Origin: Nocardia puris
GTDB lineage: Bacteria > Actinomycetota > Actinomycetes > Mycobacteriales > Mycobacteriaceae
Direction: 5' to 3'
Length of the DNA stretch: 64,000 nucleotides
Assembly: GCF_003315035.1 (NCBI RefSeq)
Contig: NZ_QNRE01000014.1
Span: 1 to 64,000, forward strand
The first letter of the stretch is position 1. Each line of letters starts with the position of its first letter. Below are positions 16,333 through 24,608 of this stretch, piece by piece. Both the position numbers and the translations under genes were made by a program. The notes under the pieces were generated by a model. The model saw nothing but the letters and a program-made list of their open reading frames with translations. It made no database searches and was not told the DNA's origin.

Positions 16333-16998
16333 TCACCGCGCGGGCACGTCGGTCAGCTCACCCGGCGACATGCCGAGCACCTCGGCGATCTCGGTGACCG
16401 GCACCGCGCCCTCGCGCAGCACCCGCGGGCGATCCGCGGTCAGGTCGACGATGGTGGAGGCGACGGCGTGCGTGGCCGGGCCGCCGTCCAGATACACGCC
16501 CACCAGGCTGCCCAGCTGCTCGCGGGCCTCGGCGGCGGTCTTCGCGGGCGGCTGCCCCGACACGTTGGCGCTCGACACCGCCAGCGGGCCCACCTCGCGC
16601 AGCAGGTCCAGCGCGACGGGGTGCAGCGGCATCCGCAGCATCACCGTGCCGCGCGTGTCGCCCAGATCCCACGCCAGCGAAGGCGCTTGCTGCACAACGA
16701 GACTCAGCCCGCCCGGCCAGAACGCGCGGATCAGCTCGCGCGCCTGCGGACGCACCGAGAACACCAGCCCGTCGATGGTGTGCCACGACCCGACCAGCAC
16801 GGGCACGGGCATATCCCGGCCGCGCCGTTTGGCCGCCAGCAGATCGCTCACGGCACTGGAATCGAACGCGTCGGCCGCCAGCCCGTACAGCGTATCGGTG
16901 GGCATCACCACCAGTCGCCCGGACTTCAGGGCGCTGGTCGCCGCCGACATCCCGGCGGCGCGCGAGTCGGGGTCCGCGCAGTCGTAGACGGTACTCAC
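16333..16998 (-). CDS. L-threonylcarbamoyladenylate synthase
   Basis: The Sua5/YrdC/TsaC family enzyme makes threonylcarbamoyl-AMP from threonine, bicarbonate and ATP for t6A37 of ANN-decoding tRNAs. The 221-residue sequence has the YrdC signature (MPTDTLYGLAADA, KRRGRDMPVPVLVG, FWPGGLSLVV, RMPLHPVALDLLREVGPLAVSSANVSG). It is a YrdC-domain-only length, with no full Sua5 C-terminal domain. The GTG at 16998 (VSTVYDCADPD) aligns with homologues; an ATG three codons upstream is possible. It follows prmC in the same orientation. Confidence 0.93.
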   Translation of the reverse strand: MSTVYDCADPDSRAAGMSAATSALKSGRLVVMPTDTLYGLAADAFDSSAVSDLLAAKRRGRDMPVPVLVGSWHTIDGLVFSVRPQARELIRAFWPGGLSLVVQQAPSLAWDLGDTRGTVMLRMPLHPVALDLLREVGPLAVSSANVSGQPPAKTAAEAREQLGSLVGVYLDGGPATHAVASTIVDLTADRPRVLREGAVPVTEIAEVLGMSPGELTDVPAR

Positions 16999-17031
16999 GC
17001 GCCCCATCCTGGCACGAGGGTCGGCCTCAGG

Positions 17032-17904
17032 TCACAAGTGGGTCGAGCTGACGAAGCGGGGCTTTCCCGCGAAGTCCGGGTGTTCGACCACATCCGTAAA
17101 CCCCCCATGCTCTCTGAGCAGGGCCGCCAGGGCCGACCCGTTCGAATCGTCGTGCTCGATCCCCGTCACCCCGCCCGACCGCAGGAGGCGGGCGATGTTC
17201 GGGATCATCCCCCGCACGACGTCCAGCCCGTCCGGCCCGCCGAACAAGGCCAGGTGCGGATCATGGTGCGCCACTTCGGGTTCCAGGATCGCGTCGGACG
17301 GGATGTAGGGCGGGTTGGCGAGCAGGACGTCGACGGTGCCGTCCAGTTCGGTGAGCAGATGCGGGTCGGTGACGTCGTCGGCGTGCAGGGTGATGGGGGT
17401 GTCGCCGGCGGCGATGCGGGCGTCGGCGTTGCGGCGGGCCCAGCTCAGCGCGGCGGGGTCGAGTTCGACGGCGTGCACGCGCGCGTCGGGCCTGGCGTGC
17501 GCGACGGCGAGCGCGAGCGCGCCCGACCCGGTGCAGAAGTCGACGACGACGGGTTCGTGATCGTGCGGCAGCGTCTCCAGGTGCGCCAGGGCCCACGCGA
17601 ACAGCAGTTCCGTCTCGGGGCGCGGCACGAAGACCCCCGGCCCCACCTCGAGGTCGATCTCCCCCATCGCGGCCAGCCCGGTGAGGTGCTGCAGCGGCAC
17701 CCGCTCGGCACGCCTGCCGACCAGCGCGCGGTACTCGGCCACGAAATCGGCCTCGACCAGCGGATGCATGGCCAGGCGGGTGCGTTCGACGCCGAGCAGG
17801 TGGGCGGCCAGCTGCTCGGCGTCGGACCGGGGGCTGTGCACGCCCGCCGCGGTCAGGATCCGCACGGCGTCGTTGATCTCGGGGCGCAGCGGGGCACGGT
17901 TCAC
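17032..17904 (-). CDS. prmC: release factor glutamine methyltransferase
   Basis: PrmC (HemK) methylates the Gln of the GGQ motif in release factors, using S-adenosylmethionine. The 290-residue protein has an N-terminal helical domain, the SAM motif VDFCTGSGALALAVA and the catalytic NPPY motif (ANPPYIPSDA). The GTG at 17904 begins MNRAPLRPE; a second GTG at 17937 has GGAG about 9 nt upstream and is an alternative. It lies directly downstream of its substrate gene prfA, the common bacterial arrangement. Confidence 0.94.
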   Translation of the reverse strand: MNRAPLRPEINDAVRILTAAGVHSPRSDAEQLAAHLLGVERTRLAMHPLVEADFVAEYRALVGRRAERVPLQHLTGLAAMGEIDLEVGPGVFVPRPETELLFAWALAHLETLPHDHEPVVVDFCTGSGALALAVAHARPDARVHAVELDPAALSWARRNADARIAAGDTPITLHADDVTDPHLLTELDGTVDVLLANPPYIPSDAILEPEVAHHDPHLALFGGPDGLDVVRGMIPNIARLLRSGGVTGIEHDDSNGSALAALLREHGGFTDVVEHPDFAGKPRFVSSTHL

Positions 17905-17962
17905 GTCCTCACTGTGCCCGAGATCGGGCCGGGTCACGGCGCGATTCTCCGGAATGCGCGCG

Positions 17963-19033
17963 TCACTCGGCCGCCATGCGTGCCTCGCGGTCGGCCTTGC
18001 CGAGCGCGTCGAGCAGCGCGTCCATGTCACCGTCCAGCACCGCGTCCAGGTTGTGCGCCTTGAAGCCGATGCGGTGATCGGCGATGCGGTTCTCCGGGAA
18101 GTTGTAGGTGCGGATGCGTTCGGAGCGGTCCACCGTGCGAATCTGGCTGGCGCGCCCTGCGGCGGCCTCCTGCTCGGCCTGTTCCTCGGCCAGCGCCTGC
18201 AACCGGGCCGCGAGCACCTGCATGGCGCGGGCCTTGTTCTGCAGCTGGGAGCGCTCGTTCTGGCAGGTCACGACGATGCCGGAGGGCAGGTGTGTGATGC
18301 GCACCGCGGAGTCGGTGGTGTTGACGCCCTGTCCGCCCTTGCCCGAGGAGCGGTAGACGTCGATGCGCAGGTCGGATTCGTCGATCTGCACCTCGGCGAC
18401 CTCGTCGGGCTCCGGGTAGATGAGCACGCCCGCGGCGGAGGTGTGGATGCGGCCCTGCGATTCGGTGACCGGCACCCGCTGTACGCGGTGCACGCCGCCC
18501 TCGAACTTGAAGCGCGACCACACGCCGTCGCGGCCGGGCTCACGGCTCTTGATGGAGAGCGTGGCCTCCTTGTATCCGCCCAGGTCGGAGAAGGTGGCGT
18601 CGAGGATCTCGACCTTCCAGCCGTGCCGTTCGGCGTAGCGCACGTACATGCGGGCCAGGTCGGCGGCGAACAGCGCGGACTCCTCGCCGCCTTCGCCGGA
18701 TTTCACCTCGAGCACCACGTCGTCGGCGTCGTGCGGGTCGCGGGGGGCGAGCAGATCGGCCAGGGTGGCCTCGAGCTCGTCGACCTGCTGTTCCAGGCCG
18801 GGGATCTCGGCGGCGAAGGCGGCGTCGTCGGCCGCGAGTTCGCGCGCGGCGGCCAGGTCGTCGCGCGCCGTCTCCAGCTTGCGGTAGGTGGCCATGATCG
18901 GGGCCAGCTCGGCGAAGCGCTTGCCCACGCGGCGGGCGGCGCCCGGATCGTTGTGCAGCGCCGGATCGGCCAGCTGCGTTTCGAGTCCCGCGTGCTCGGC
19001 CAGGATGTCGTCGATCGCGGACGGCTGCGTCAT
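17963..19033 (-). CDS. prfA: peptide chain release factor 1
   Basis: RF1 terminates translation at UAA and UAG. The 356-residue protein has the codon-recognition motif of the PxT type (RVPVTESQGR) and the universally conserved GGQ (SSGKGGQGVNTTDSA), whose Gln is methylated by the neighbouring PrmC. The ATG at 19033 (MTQPSAIDDILAEH) fits family starts. A compound hairpin separates it from rpmE upstream. Confidence 0.97.
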   Translation of the reverse strand: MTQPSAIDDILAEHAGLETQLADPALHNDPGAARRVGKRFAELAPIMATYRKLETARDDLAAARELAADDAAFAAEIPGLEQQVDELEATLADLLAPRDPHDADDVVLEVKSGEGGEESALFAADLARMYVRYAERHGWKVEILDATFSDLGGYKEATLSIKSREPGRDGVWSRFKFEGGVHRVQRVPVTESQGRIHTSAAGVLIYPEPDEVAEVQIDESDLRIDVYRSSGKGGQGVNTTDSAVRITHLPSGIVVTCQNERSQLQNKARAMQVLAARLQALAEEQAEQEAAAGRASQIRTVDRSERIRTYNFPENRIADHRIGFKAHNLDAVLDGDMDALLDALGKADREARMAAE

Positions 19034-19114
19034 GGTGGTGCTTCCCTCTCTGATGCCCGGCGTTGCGGGTTCGGCGTCGCTGATCAGCGGTCCGCGACGG
19101 GACCGGCGAACGCA

Positions 19115-19151
19115 CCGACGCCCGGCCTGCGGATGCAGAACCGGGCGTCGG
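19115..19151 (-). terminator. compound hairpin between rpmE and prfA
   Basis: CCGACGCCCGG (19115-19125) pairs exactly with CCGGGCGTCGG (19141-19151). The loop contains a further 4-bp stem CTGC-GGAT-GCAG. It starts 8 bp downstream of the rpmE stop codon and has no clear T-tract, so it is a terminator or attenuator limiting read-through from rpmE into prfA. Confidence 0.65.
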
Positions 19152-19159
19152 CGAGGAAG

Positions 19160-19396
19160 CTACTTGGCGTCGGCGTCGGCCTTCTTGGCGGCACGCTTGC
19201 CGTAGCGGGCCTCGAAGCGCGCCACGCGGCCACCGGTGTCCAGGATCTTCTGCTTGCCGGTGTAGAACGGGTGGCACTGCGAGCAGACCTCGACGGTGAT
19301 GTGACCCGACTCCTTGGTGCTGCGGGTCTGGAACGTGTTGCCGCAACCGCAGACGACCGTGGTGTCGACATACGTCGGGTGAATTCCTGCCTTCAT
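19160..19396 (-). CDS. rpmE: 50S ribosomal protein L31
   Basis: The 78-residue protein begins MKAGIHPTYVDTTVVCGCGN. It is the zinc-binding (C+) form: Cys pairs at residues 16/18 and in CSQCHPFYTGKQK. The basic C-terminal tail (GKRAAKKADADAK) is typical of actinobacteria. C+ L31 is usually used under zinc-replete conditions, with a C- paralogue elsewhere; none is in this window. A good hairpin follows the gene. Confidence 0.97.
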   Translation of the reverse strand: MKAGIHPTYVDTTVVCGCGNTFQTRSTKESGHITVEVCSQCHPFYTGKQKILDTGGRVARFEARYGKRAAKKADADAK

Positions 19397-19950
19397 GGGT
19401 GTCCTCTCGATAGTGGTCGCCGGGTCGCCACACGGGCGTGAACCGGAACCGACTTAGGCGGGATTGTCTGCATCGGGCGCAGACGCACAGCGGTTCAGTA
19501 TGCCAGAACCCCTGACACCCAGCCAAAACACCCTAGCGCGTGCATTTGTTCCACAGGCTCACCCTCGATCCGAGCGCACCATCCGCACCCTCCCGACCAC
19601 CGCGGGGAGGGAGCCCGACGACCGACCGTTCGCGCGCGCCGGCGCGCCAAAAACACAGCCGCGTAAACCCGGCCCTCGGGCTCGCTCCCAACCTTGTTCC
19701 TAGGACGCCCCTGAGGGTGGGGGATGTCGTGCCAATAACACTGCCGTCTACCCCTAAGACGAGTAGCCGACTACTCATGAATACGAACATAACCGTTCAT
19801 ATGGTTGCTGTACGTCGAGGACTCGGGGCATCGGCGTCGTCGGGAGGCCGCGGGCCTCCGCTCCCCGTTTCACCTCCGGTGTGCCCAGTGCCGTGTGCGC
19901 CCGGCGCGAGTGCGATCGCGCCGACGACATGAGACAGAGAGGAGAAACCC
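19397..19950. other. 554-bp intergenic region between rpmE and a small ORF
   Basis: I see no convincing gene here. It holds the rpmE leader on the minus strand, a 14-bp GC-only palindrome (19634-19647), and an AT-richer patch around 19735-19805. That patch contains the inverted repeat GAGTAG-CCGA-CTACTC (19761-19776) and could carry promoters in either direction. A ribosome-binding site AGAGAGGAG close to its right edge precedes the ATG at 19951. Confidence 0.5.
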
Positions 19951-20409
19951 ATGCACAACAGGGTCGCCCTCGCGGTCTTCGCCTTGCTGATACTGGCCGT
20001 GACGGCGGGCTGGTTCACCGCGCCCGAGTCCGCGCCCGCGGACTACCCGGCCTACGCGGTGGTCACCGAGGACACGAGCGCCGGGGCATCCGGCGCCGAA
20101 TCGACCGGCCTGACGGGGTTGATCGGCTGCATGGTGCTCGGCGCGGCCGCGATCGGTCTCGTCTTCTTCCGCCCGTACACGCCGAAGGGGCCTCGCCGTG
20201 GCGGAGCCCCTTCGGACGTGCGACATGTCGCGGTGCTACTCGTCGAGCGCGCCCGGCGCGGTCTTGCTGACCGACATCAGGAACTCGAGGTTGTTCTTGG
20301 ACTTCTTCAGACGGTCGATCAGCAGATCGATCGCCTGGTGCGAGTCCAGGCCAGACAGTACGCGGCGCAGCTTGTGCAGTACGGCCGCCTCGTCCGGGCT
20401 CAGCAGTAG
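19951..20409 (+). CDS. possible small membrane protein, antisense to the end of rho
   Basis: A frame of 152 codons starts at an ATG preceded by the strong site AGAGAGGAG (about 9 nt upstream). The first 75 residues look like a real membrane protein, with two hydrophobic helices (about residues 4-22 and 55-73) separated by an acidic, small-residue loop. The remaining half is basic and lies antisense to the last 58 codons of rho, and the frame runs through the hairpin at 20183-20214. The C-terminal half may therefore be fortuitous, with the original stop lost. I recognise no family. Confidence 0.45.
   Translation: MHNRVALAVFALLILAVTAGWFTAPESAPADYPAYAVVTEDTSAGASGAESTGLTGLIGCMVLGAAAIGLVFFRPYTPKGPRRGGAPSDVRHVAVLLVERARRGLADRHQELEVVLGLLQTVDQQIDRLVRVQARQYAAQLVQYGRLVRAQQ
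20183..20214 (-). terminator. rho terminator hairpin
   Basis: CGAAGGGGC (20183-20191) pairs with GCCCCTTCG (20206-20214), with a short inner stem (CGC/GCG) around a tetraloop. It lies about 20 bp after the rho stop codon. The structure is symmetric and could act in both directions, but on the plus strand it falls inside an open frame. Confidence 0.65.
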
Positions 20410-22224
20410 CTCGTCCTTGCGGGTACCGGACGGGTTGACGTCCACCGCGGGGAACACGCGCCGCTCGGCGATCTTGCGGTCCAGCTTGAGCTCGGCGTTG
20501 CCGGTGCCCTTGAACTCCTCGAAGATCACCGTGTCACCGGTGGAGCCGGTCTCCACCATCGCGGTGGCGATGATGGTGAGCGAGCCGCCGTTCTCGATAT
20601 TGCGCGCCGCGCCGAGGAACCGCTTGGGCGGGTACAGCGCGGTCGAGTCGACACCACCGGAGAGGATGCGGCCCGACGCCGGCGAGGAGTTGTTGTACGC
20701 GCGGCCCAGCCGGGTGATCGAGTCCAGCAGCACCACAACGTCTTTGCCCATTTCCACCAGGCGCTTGGCGCGCTCGATGGCCAGCTCGGCGACCGAGGTG
20801 TGATCGCTCGGCGGACGGTCGAAGGTGGAGGCGATGACCTCACCCTTCACCGACCGCTGCATATCGGTGACCTCTTCGGGACGCTCGTCGACCAGCACCA
20901 CCATGAGGTAGCACTCGGGGTTGTTGGTCGCGATCGCGTTCGCGATGTCCTGCAGGATCGTGGTCTTGCCGGCCTTGGGCGGCGACACGATCAGGGCGCG
21001 CTGGCCCTTGCCGATCGGCATGATCAGGTCGATCACGCGGGTGGTGAGCTTGTTCGGCTGGGTCTCGAGCCGCAGGCGCTGGTTCGGGTACAGCGGGGTG
21101 AGCTTGCCGAACTCGGGGCGCCGCTTGGCCGCTTCGACGTCGCCGCCGTTGACGGTGTCCAGCCGCACCAGTGGATCGAACTTCTGGCGCTGGTTGGACT
21201 GCTCGCCGTCGCGCGGGGCGCGCACGGCGCCGGTGATGGCGTCACCGCGGCGCAGGCCGTTCTTGCGGACCAGGTTCATCGACACGTACACGTCGTTCGG
21301 CCCGGCCAGGTAACCCGAGGTGCGGACGAACGCGTAGTTGTCCAGCACGTCGAGGATGCCGGCGACCGGCTGCAGAACGTCGTCCTCGCGGATCTCGAGC
21401 TCGCGGGCCTCACCGCCGCCGCCCTCGCGGTCGCGCCCACGACGGCGCTCCCGGAACCGGCGACCGCGACGGCCGCGGCCGCTCTCTTCGTCGTCGCCGC
21501 CCTGGTTGCGATCGCCCTGGTTGCGCTCACCCTGATTGCGCTGCTGCTCACCGTTGCGGTTGCGGTCGCCCTGGTTGCGCTCGCCGCGCTCGCCCTGGTT
21601 GCGCTCGCCCTGGTTGCGGCGGCGCTCACCGGACTCGGCGTCGGACTTCTGCTCCTCGGTGCGGGCGTCGGCGTTGTCGCCACCGCCGGAACGCGCCTGG
21701 TCACGGCCGCGACGCTGGCGACCCCGGCCACGCTGACCGCCCTCGCGGCCGGACTCTTCGGTGGTCTCGGCGGGCGCGGCGTTCTCGGACTTCGCGGGCT
21801 CCGCCTCGGCGGGGGCCTTGGTCTCGGGCGCGGGCGCGGCGGCCTTCTCGGCGGGCGCGGCTTCCTTCGCCTTGGACTCCTCGGCCGGGGCGGACTTCGC
21901 CTCCGCAGCGGGGGTCACATCGAGAGCCGCCTGCTCGGCCTTCGCCTCCGCGCGGGCGGGCTTGTCCGCCTTCGCGGGCTTCCCCGCCTGATTCTCCTTG
22001 ATGGCGGCGATGAGATCGCCCTTGCGCATACCGGAGGTGCCTCGGATACCGAGTTCCCCCGCGAGCGCGCGCAACTGCGGCAACAACATTCCAGTCAGCC
22101 CCGATCGTGCGACGTCGGTTTTTTCGCTCATCTTCGAAATCTGTCCGGATTCACTTTCGCGGCCGCCCGAGGAACTTGGGTTGGTATCCACCCCGGGTGT
22201 CGCGAGCAGGTCCGTATCTGTCAC
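20236..22224 (-). CDS. rho: transcription termination factor Rho
   Basis: Rho is the hexameric RNA-dependent ATPase that ends transcription. The 662-residue protein has an N-terminal Rho-N helical region (about 40-75), then a low-complexity insertion of roughly 190 residues: first Ala/Lys/Glu/Pro-rich, then Arg/Asn/Gln/Gly-rich. The RNA-binding OSB fold (about 270-345) and ATPase follow, with P-loop PPKAGKTT, DERPEEVTDM and the Q/R loops. The insertion holds repeats of the pentapeptide RNQG(E/D), encoded by near-identical 15-nt units (about 21490-21620). The GTG at 22224 is preceded by AAGGA. Such insertions are known in actinobacterial Rho, where they bind structured RNA. Confidence 0.97.
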   Translation of the reverse strand: MTDTDLLATPGVDTNPSSSGGRESESGQISKMSEKTDVARSGLTGMLLPQLRALAGELGIRGTSGMRKGDLIAAIKENQAGKPAKADKPARAEAKAEQAALDVTPAAEAKSAPAEESKAKEAAPAEKAAAPAPETKAPAEAEPAKSENAAPAETTEESGREGGQRGRGRQRRGRDQARSGGGDNADARTEEQKSDAESGERRRNQGERNQGERGERNQGDRNRNGEQQRNQGERNQGDRNQGGDDEESGRGRRGRRFRERRRGRDREGGGGEARELEIREDDVLQPVAGILDVLDNYAFVRTSGYLAGPNDVYVSMNLVRKNGLRRGDAITGAVRAPRDGEQSNQRQKFDPLVRLDTVNGGDVEAAKRRPEFGKLTPLYPNQRLRLETQPNKLTTRVIDLIMPIGKGQRALIVSPPKAGKTTILQDIANAIATNNPECYLMVVLVDERPEEVTDMQRSVKGEVIASTFDRPPSDHTSVAELAIERAKRLVEMGKDVVVLLDSITRLGRAYNNSSPASGRILSGGVDSTALYPPKRFLGAARNIENGGSLTIIATAMVETGSTGDTVIFEEFKGTGNAELKLDRKIAERRVFPAVDVNPSGTRKDELLLSPDEAAVLHKLRRVLSGLDSHQAIDLLIDRLKKSKNNLEFLMSVSKTAPGALDE

Positions 22225-22529
22225 GGAAATCCTTTCCTTCCCTCGACCGCCGTGTGCTGTTTCGAGGGTTCGTCCGCAGTCCGGGCACGGTGCCGGACTC
22301 GGTATGCCGTATCGCCTGCCCGCCGGACCGGAGGCTTCGCCACCGGTTGTGAAAGGTGGGAGAGATCATTCCAGTTGCGCGGCTACGCAGTACCCCCATG
22401 GCCTGGAGGCTCGAGCCTGGAGCCTGCTGGAGCGATTGCCCTGATGAAGCACCGGCGTCTGATGCGCACGATGTACGGACTTGCCCAGGATAGCTGGCGA
22501 CCGCGAGGCTCGGCAAGGCGGACTCGCCG
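22225..22529 (-). promoter_or_regulatory. rho leader with candidate promoter
   Basis: This 305-bp gap separates thrB from rho. On the minus strand a -35-like TTGCCG (22511-22516), an 18-nt spacer and a -10-like TATCCT (22487-22492) form a plausible promoter, leaving a leader of about 250 nt before the rho GTG. Long leaders are typical where Rho autoregulates its synthesis. No small ORF in it convinced me. Confidence 0.4.
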
Positions 22530-22558
22530 TCAGCCGGCCAGCACGCCCTCGGCGAGTC
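22521..22558 (-). terminator. hairpin overlapping the thrB stop codon
   Basis: GACTCGCCG (22521-22529) and CGGCGAGTC (22550-22558) form a 9-bp stem with a 20-nt loop that contains the thrB stop codon at 22530-22532. No T-tract follows. It may end the threonine operon transcript or be chance in GC-rich DNA. Confidence 0.35.
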
Positions 22559-23471
22559 CCGGCTCCACCACGCGCAGCCCGTCGGCGGCCGCGAGTTCGC
22601 GGAGCTCGGCGGGGAATTCGCCGGTCCCGAGCGCCAGCACGGTGGGTCCGGCGCCCGACACCGTCGCCGCGATGCCCGCCTCGCGCAGCCGCTCGATCCA
22701 CCGGGTGGTGAGCGGTAGCGCGGGGGCACGCTGGGTCTGGTGCAGCCGGTCCGCGGTGGCGGGCAGCAGCAGGTCGGGGCGCTCGGTGAGCGCGACGACG
22801 GCCAGCGCCGCGCGGCTCACGTTGAACGCCGCGTCCCCGTGCGGCACCGTCTCGGGCAGCAGGCCGCGGGTGTGCGCGGTGGACGAGCGCACCTGCGGGA
22901 TCAGCACCACCGGACGCAGCGACGGATGCGGCGTGAGCCGCACGGCGCGGTAGGACCGGCCGTGGTCGGCCACGTCGGCGCCCGCCGCGGTCTCGGTCCA
23001 GGAGACCACGATGCCGCCGAGCACGCTGGCCGCGGCGTTGTCGGGGTGACCCTCGAATTCCGAAGCGAGCTGGACGAGTTCGTCCGCATCCCCACCCAGC
23101 GCGGGGTCGAGCTTCGCCGCCAGAGCACGCCCGGCGGCCAGGCCGCCGACCACCGCCGACGCCGACGATCCCAGCCCTCGCGAATGCGGAATCGCGTTGC
23201 GGCACACCACATCGAGGCCGTCGGCCCACACGCCCGCGGACTCCAGCCCGCGTTCGATGGCCCGCACCACGAGATGCGAAGGGCCCCATGGCACGTCGTC
23301 GGCGCCCTCACCCTCGACGCGAATGGTGAGCCCGGAATCGGTGGTGCGCACCTCGATCTCGTCGTAGATGCCCAAAGCCATTCCGAGCGTGTCGAATCCG
23401 GGTCCCAGGTTGGCGCTGGACGCGGGCACCCGCGCGGTCACGGTGAGCCCCGCGGGCAGCGTCCTGGTCAT
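22530..23471 (-). CDS. thrB: homoserine kinase
   Basis: ThrB phosphorylates homoserine for threonine synthesis. The 313-residue protein is a GHMP kinase: the N-terminal substrate motif PASSANLGPGFDTLG, the ATP-binding loop PHSRGLGSSASAVVGG and the C-terminal motif ATVSGAGPTVLAL are all present. I chose the ATG at 23471 because it aligns with homologues; a GTG at 23495 directly after the thrC stop would add eight residues. It is the last gene of the lysA-hom-thrC-thrB run. Confidence 0.96.
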   Translation of the reverse strand: MTRTLPAGLTVTARVPASSANLGPGFDTLGMALGIYDEIEVRTTDSGLTIRVEGEGADDVPWGPSHLVVRAIERGLESAGVWADGLDVVCRNAIPHSRGLGSSASAVVGGLAAGRALAAKLDPALGGDADELVQLASEFEGHPDNAAASVLGGIVVSWTETAAGADVADHGRSYRAVRLTPHPSLRPVVLIPQVRSSTAHTRGLLPETVPHGDAAFNVSRAALAVVALTERPDLLLPATADRLHQTQRAPALPLTTRWIERLREAGIAATVSGAGPTVLALGTGEFPAELRELAAADGLRVVEPGLAEGVLAG

Positions 23472-23495
23472 CACCTGGCTCTCGCGCGCGTTCAC

Positions 23496-24608
23496 TCAGG
23501 CCAGCTCGAGTCGGGCGGCGACCGCGACCGGGTCCACCGCGATCGGCTCCACCTGCGGCATGCCCAGCAGCGCGGTGTCGGGGTCCTTGAGTCCGTTGCC
23601 GGTGACGGTACAGACGACCGTCAGCCCCGGCTCCAGCCAGCCCTCGGCGCGCGCGGCCAGCACACCGGCCACACTCGCGGCCGAGGCGGGCTCCACGAAC
23701 ACGCCCTCGGAGGCGGCGACCAGGCGGTACGCGGCCAGGATCTCGTCGTCGGTGGCCGCGCGGAACGCCCCGCCCGACTCCTCCTTGGCCGCCACGGCCC
23801 CGTTCCACGAGGCGGGCGCGCCGATCCGGATGGCGGTCGCGATGGTCTCGGGCTCCTTCACCGGGGCACCGTTGACCAGCGGCGCGGCGCCCGCGGCCTG
23901 CACGCCGAGCATGCGCGGCAGACCGGCGGTGATGCCGTCGGCGTGGTACTCGCGATAGCCGCGCCAGTACGCGGTGATGTTGCCCGCGTTGCCCACGGGC
24001 AGCGCGTGCACGTCGGGCGCGCGGCCCAGCACGTCGCAGATCTCGAACGACGCGGTCTTCTGGCCCTCGATGCGGGCCGGGTTCACCGAGTTCACCAGGC
24101 CGACGGCCGGGAACTCCGCGGTGACCTTACGCGCCAGCTCCAGGCAGTCGTCGAAGTTGCCCTCCACCTGGATGATCTGCGCGCCGAGCATGACCGCCTG
24201 AGCCAGCTTGCCCATCGCGATCTTGCCCTGCGGGATCAGCACCGCGCAGCTCATGCCCGCGCGGGTCGCGTAGGCGGCGGCCGAGGCGGAGGTGTTGCCG
24301 GTCGACGCGCACAGCACGGCCTTCTGGCCGCGGTACTTGGCGTCGGTCATCGCCATCGTCATGCCGCGGTCCTTGAAGGAACCGGTGGGGTTCGCGCCCT
24401 CGACCTTGAGGTACACCTCGCACCCGGTCAGCTCGGACAGGTGCGGCGCGGGCACCAGCGGGGTGCCGCCCTCGAACAGGGTGACCGGCTCCCAGTCGGC
24501 CGCGCCCGCGAGCCGGTCGCGGTAGGCCGCGATCAGCCCCGGCCAGCGGGAGTGCACTCCCGCCTGCGGGGCGACGCCGGTGGTCTGCCCACCCGATGCC
24601 GTTGTCAT
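23496..24608 (-). CDS. thrC: threonine synthase
   Basis: This PLP enzyme converts O-phosphohomoserine to threonine. At 370 residues it is the short type. The PLP lysine is Lys79 in NPTGSFKDRGM, and the phosphate-binding glycine loop is in PVGNAGNITAYW. It overlaps the hom stop by 4 nt and abuts thrB, so the threonine genes are transcriptionally and translationally linked. Confidence 0.97.
   Translation of the reverse strand: MTTASGGQTTGVAPQAGVHSRWPGLIAAYRDRLAGAADWEPVTLFEGGTPLVPAPHLSELTGCEVYLKVEGANPTGSFKDRGMTMAMTDAKYRGQKAVLCASTGNTSASAAAYATRAGMSCAVLIPQGKIAMGKLAQAVMLGAQIIQVEGNFDDCLELARKVTAEFPAVGLVNSVNPARIEGQKTASFEICDVLGRAPDVHALPVGNAGNITAYWRGYREYHADGITAGLPRMLGVQAAGAAPLVNGAPVKEPETIATAIRIGAPASWNGAVAAKEESGGAFRAATDDEILAAYRLVAASEGVFVEPASAASVAGVLAARAEGWLEPGLTVVCTVTGNGLKDPDTALLGMPQVEPIAVDPVAVAARLELA

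Noticed and set aside
19634..19647. 14-bp GC-only palindrome in the rpmE upstream region
   Set aside because: Palindromes of G and C only are expected by chance at this base composition; no other feature supports a function.
21480..21620. Regular 15-bp DNA repeats resembling a CRISPR or minisatellite array
   Set aside because: They are in frame inside rho, encode a pentapeptide repeat, and have no unique spacers.
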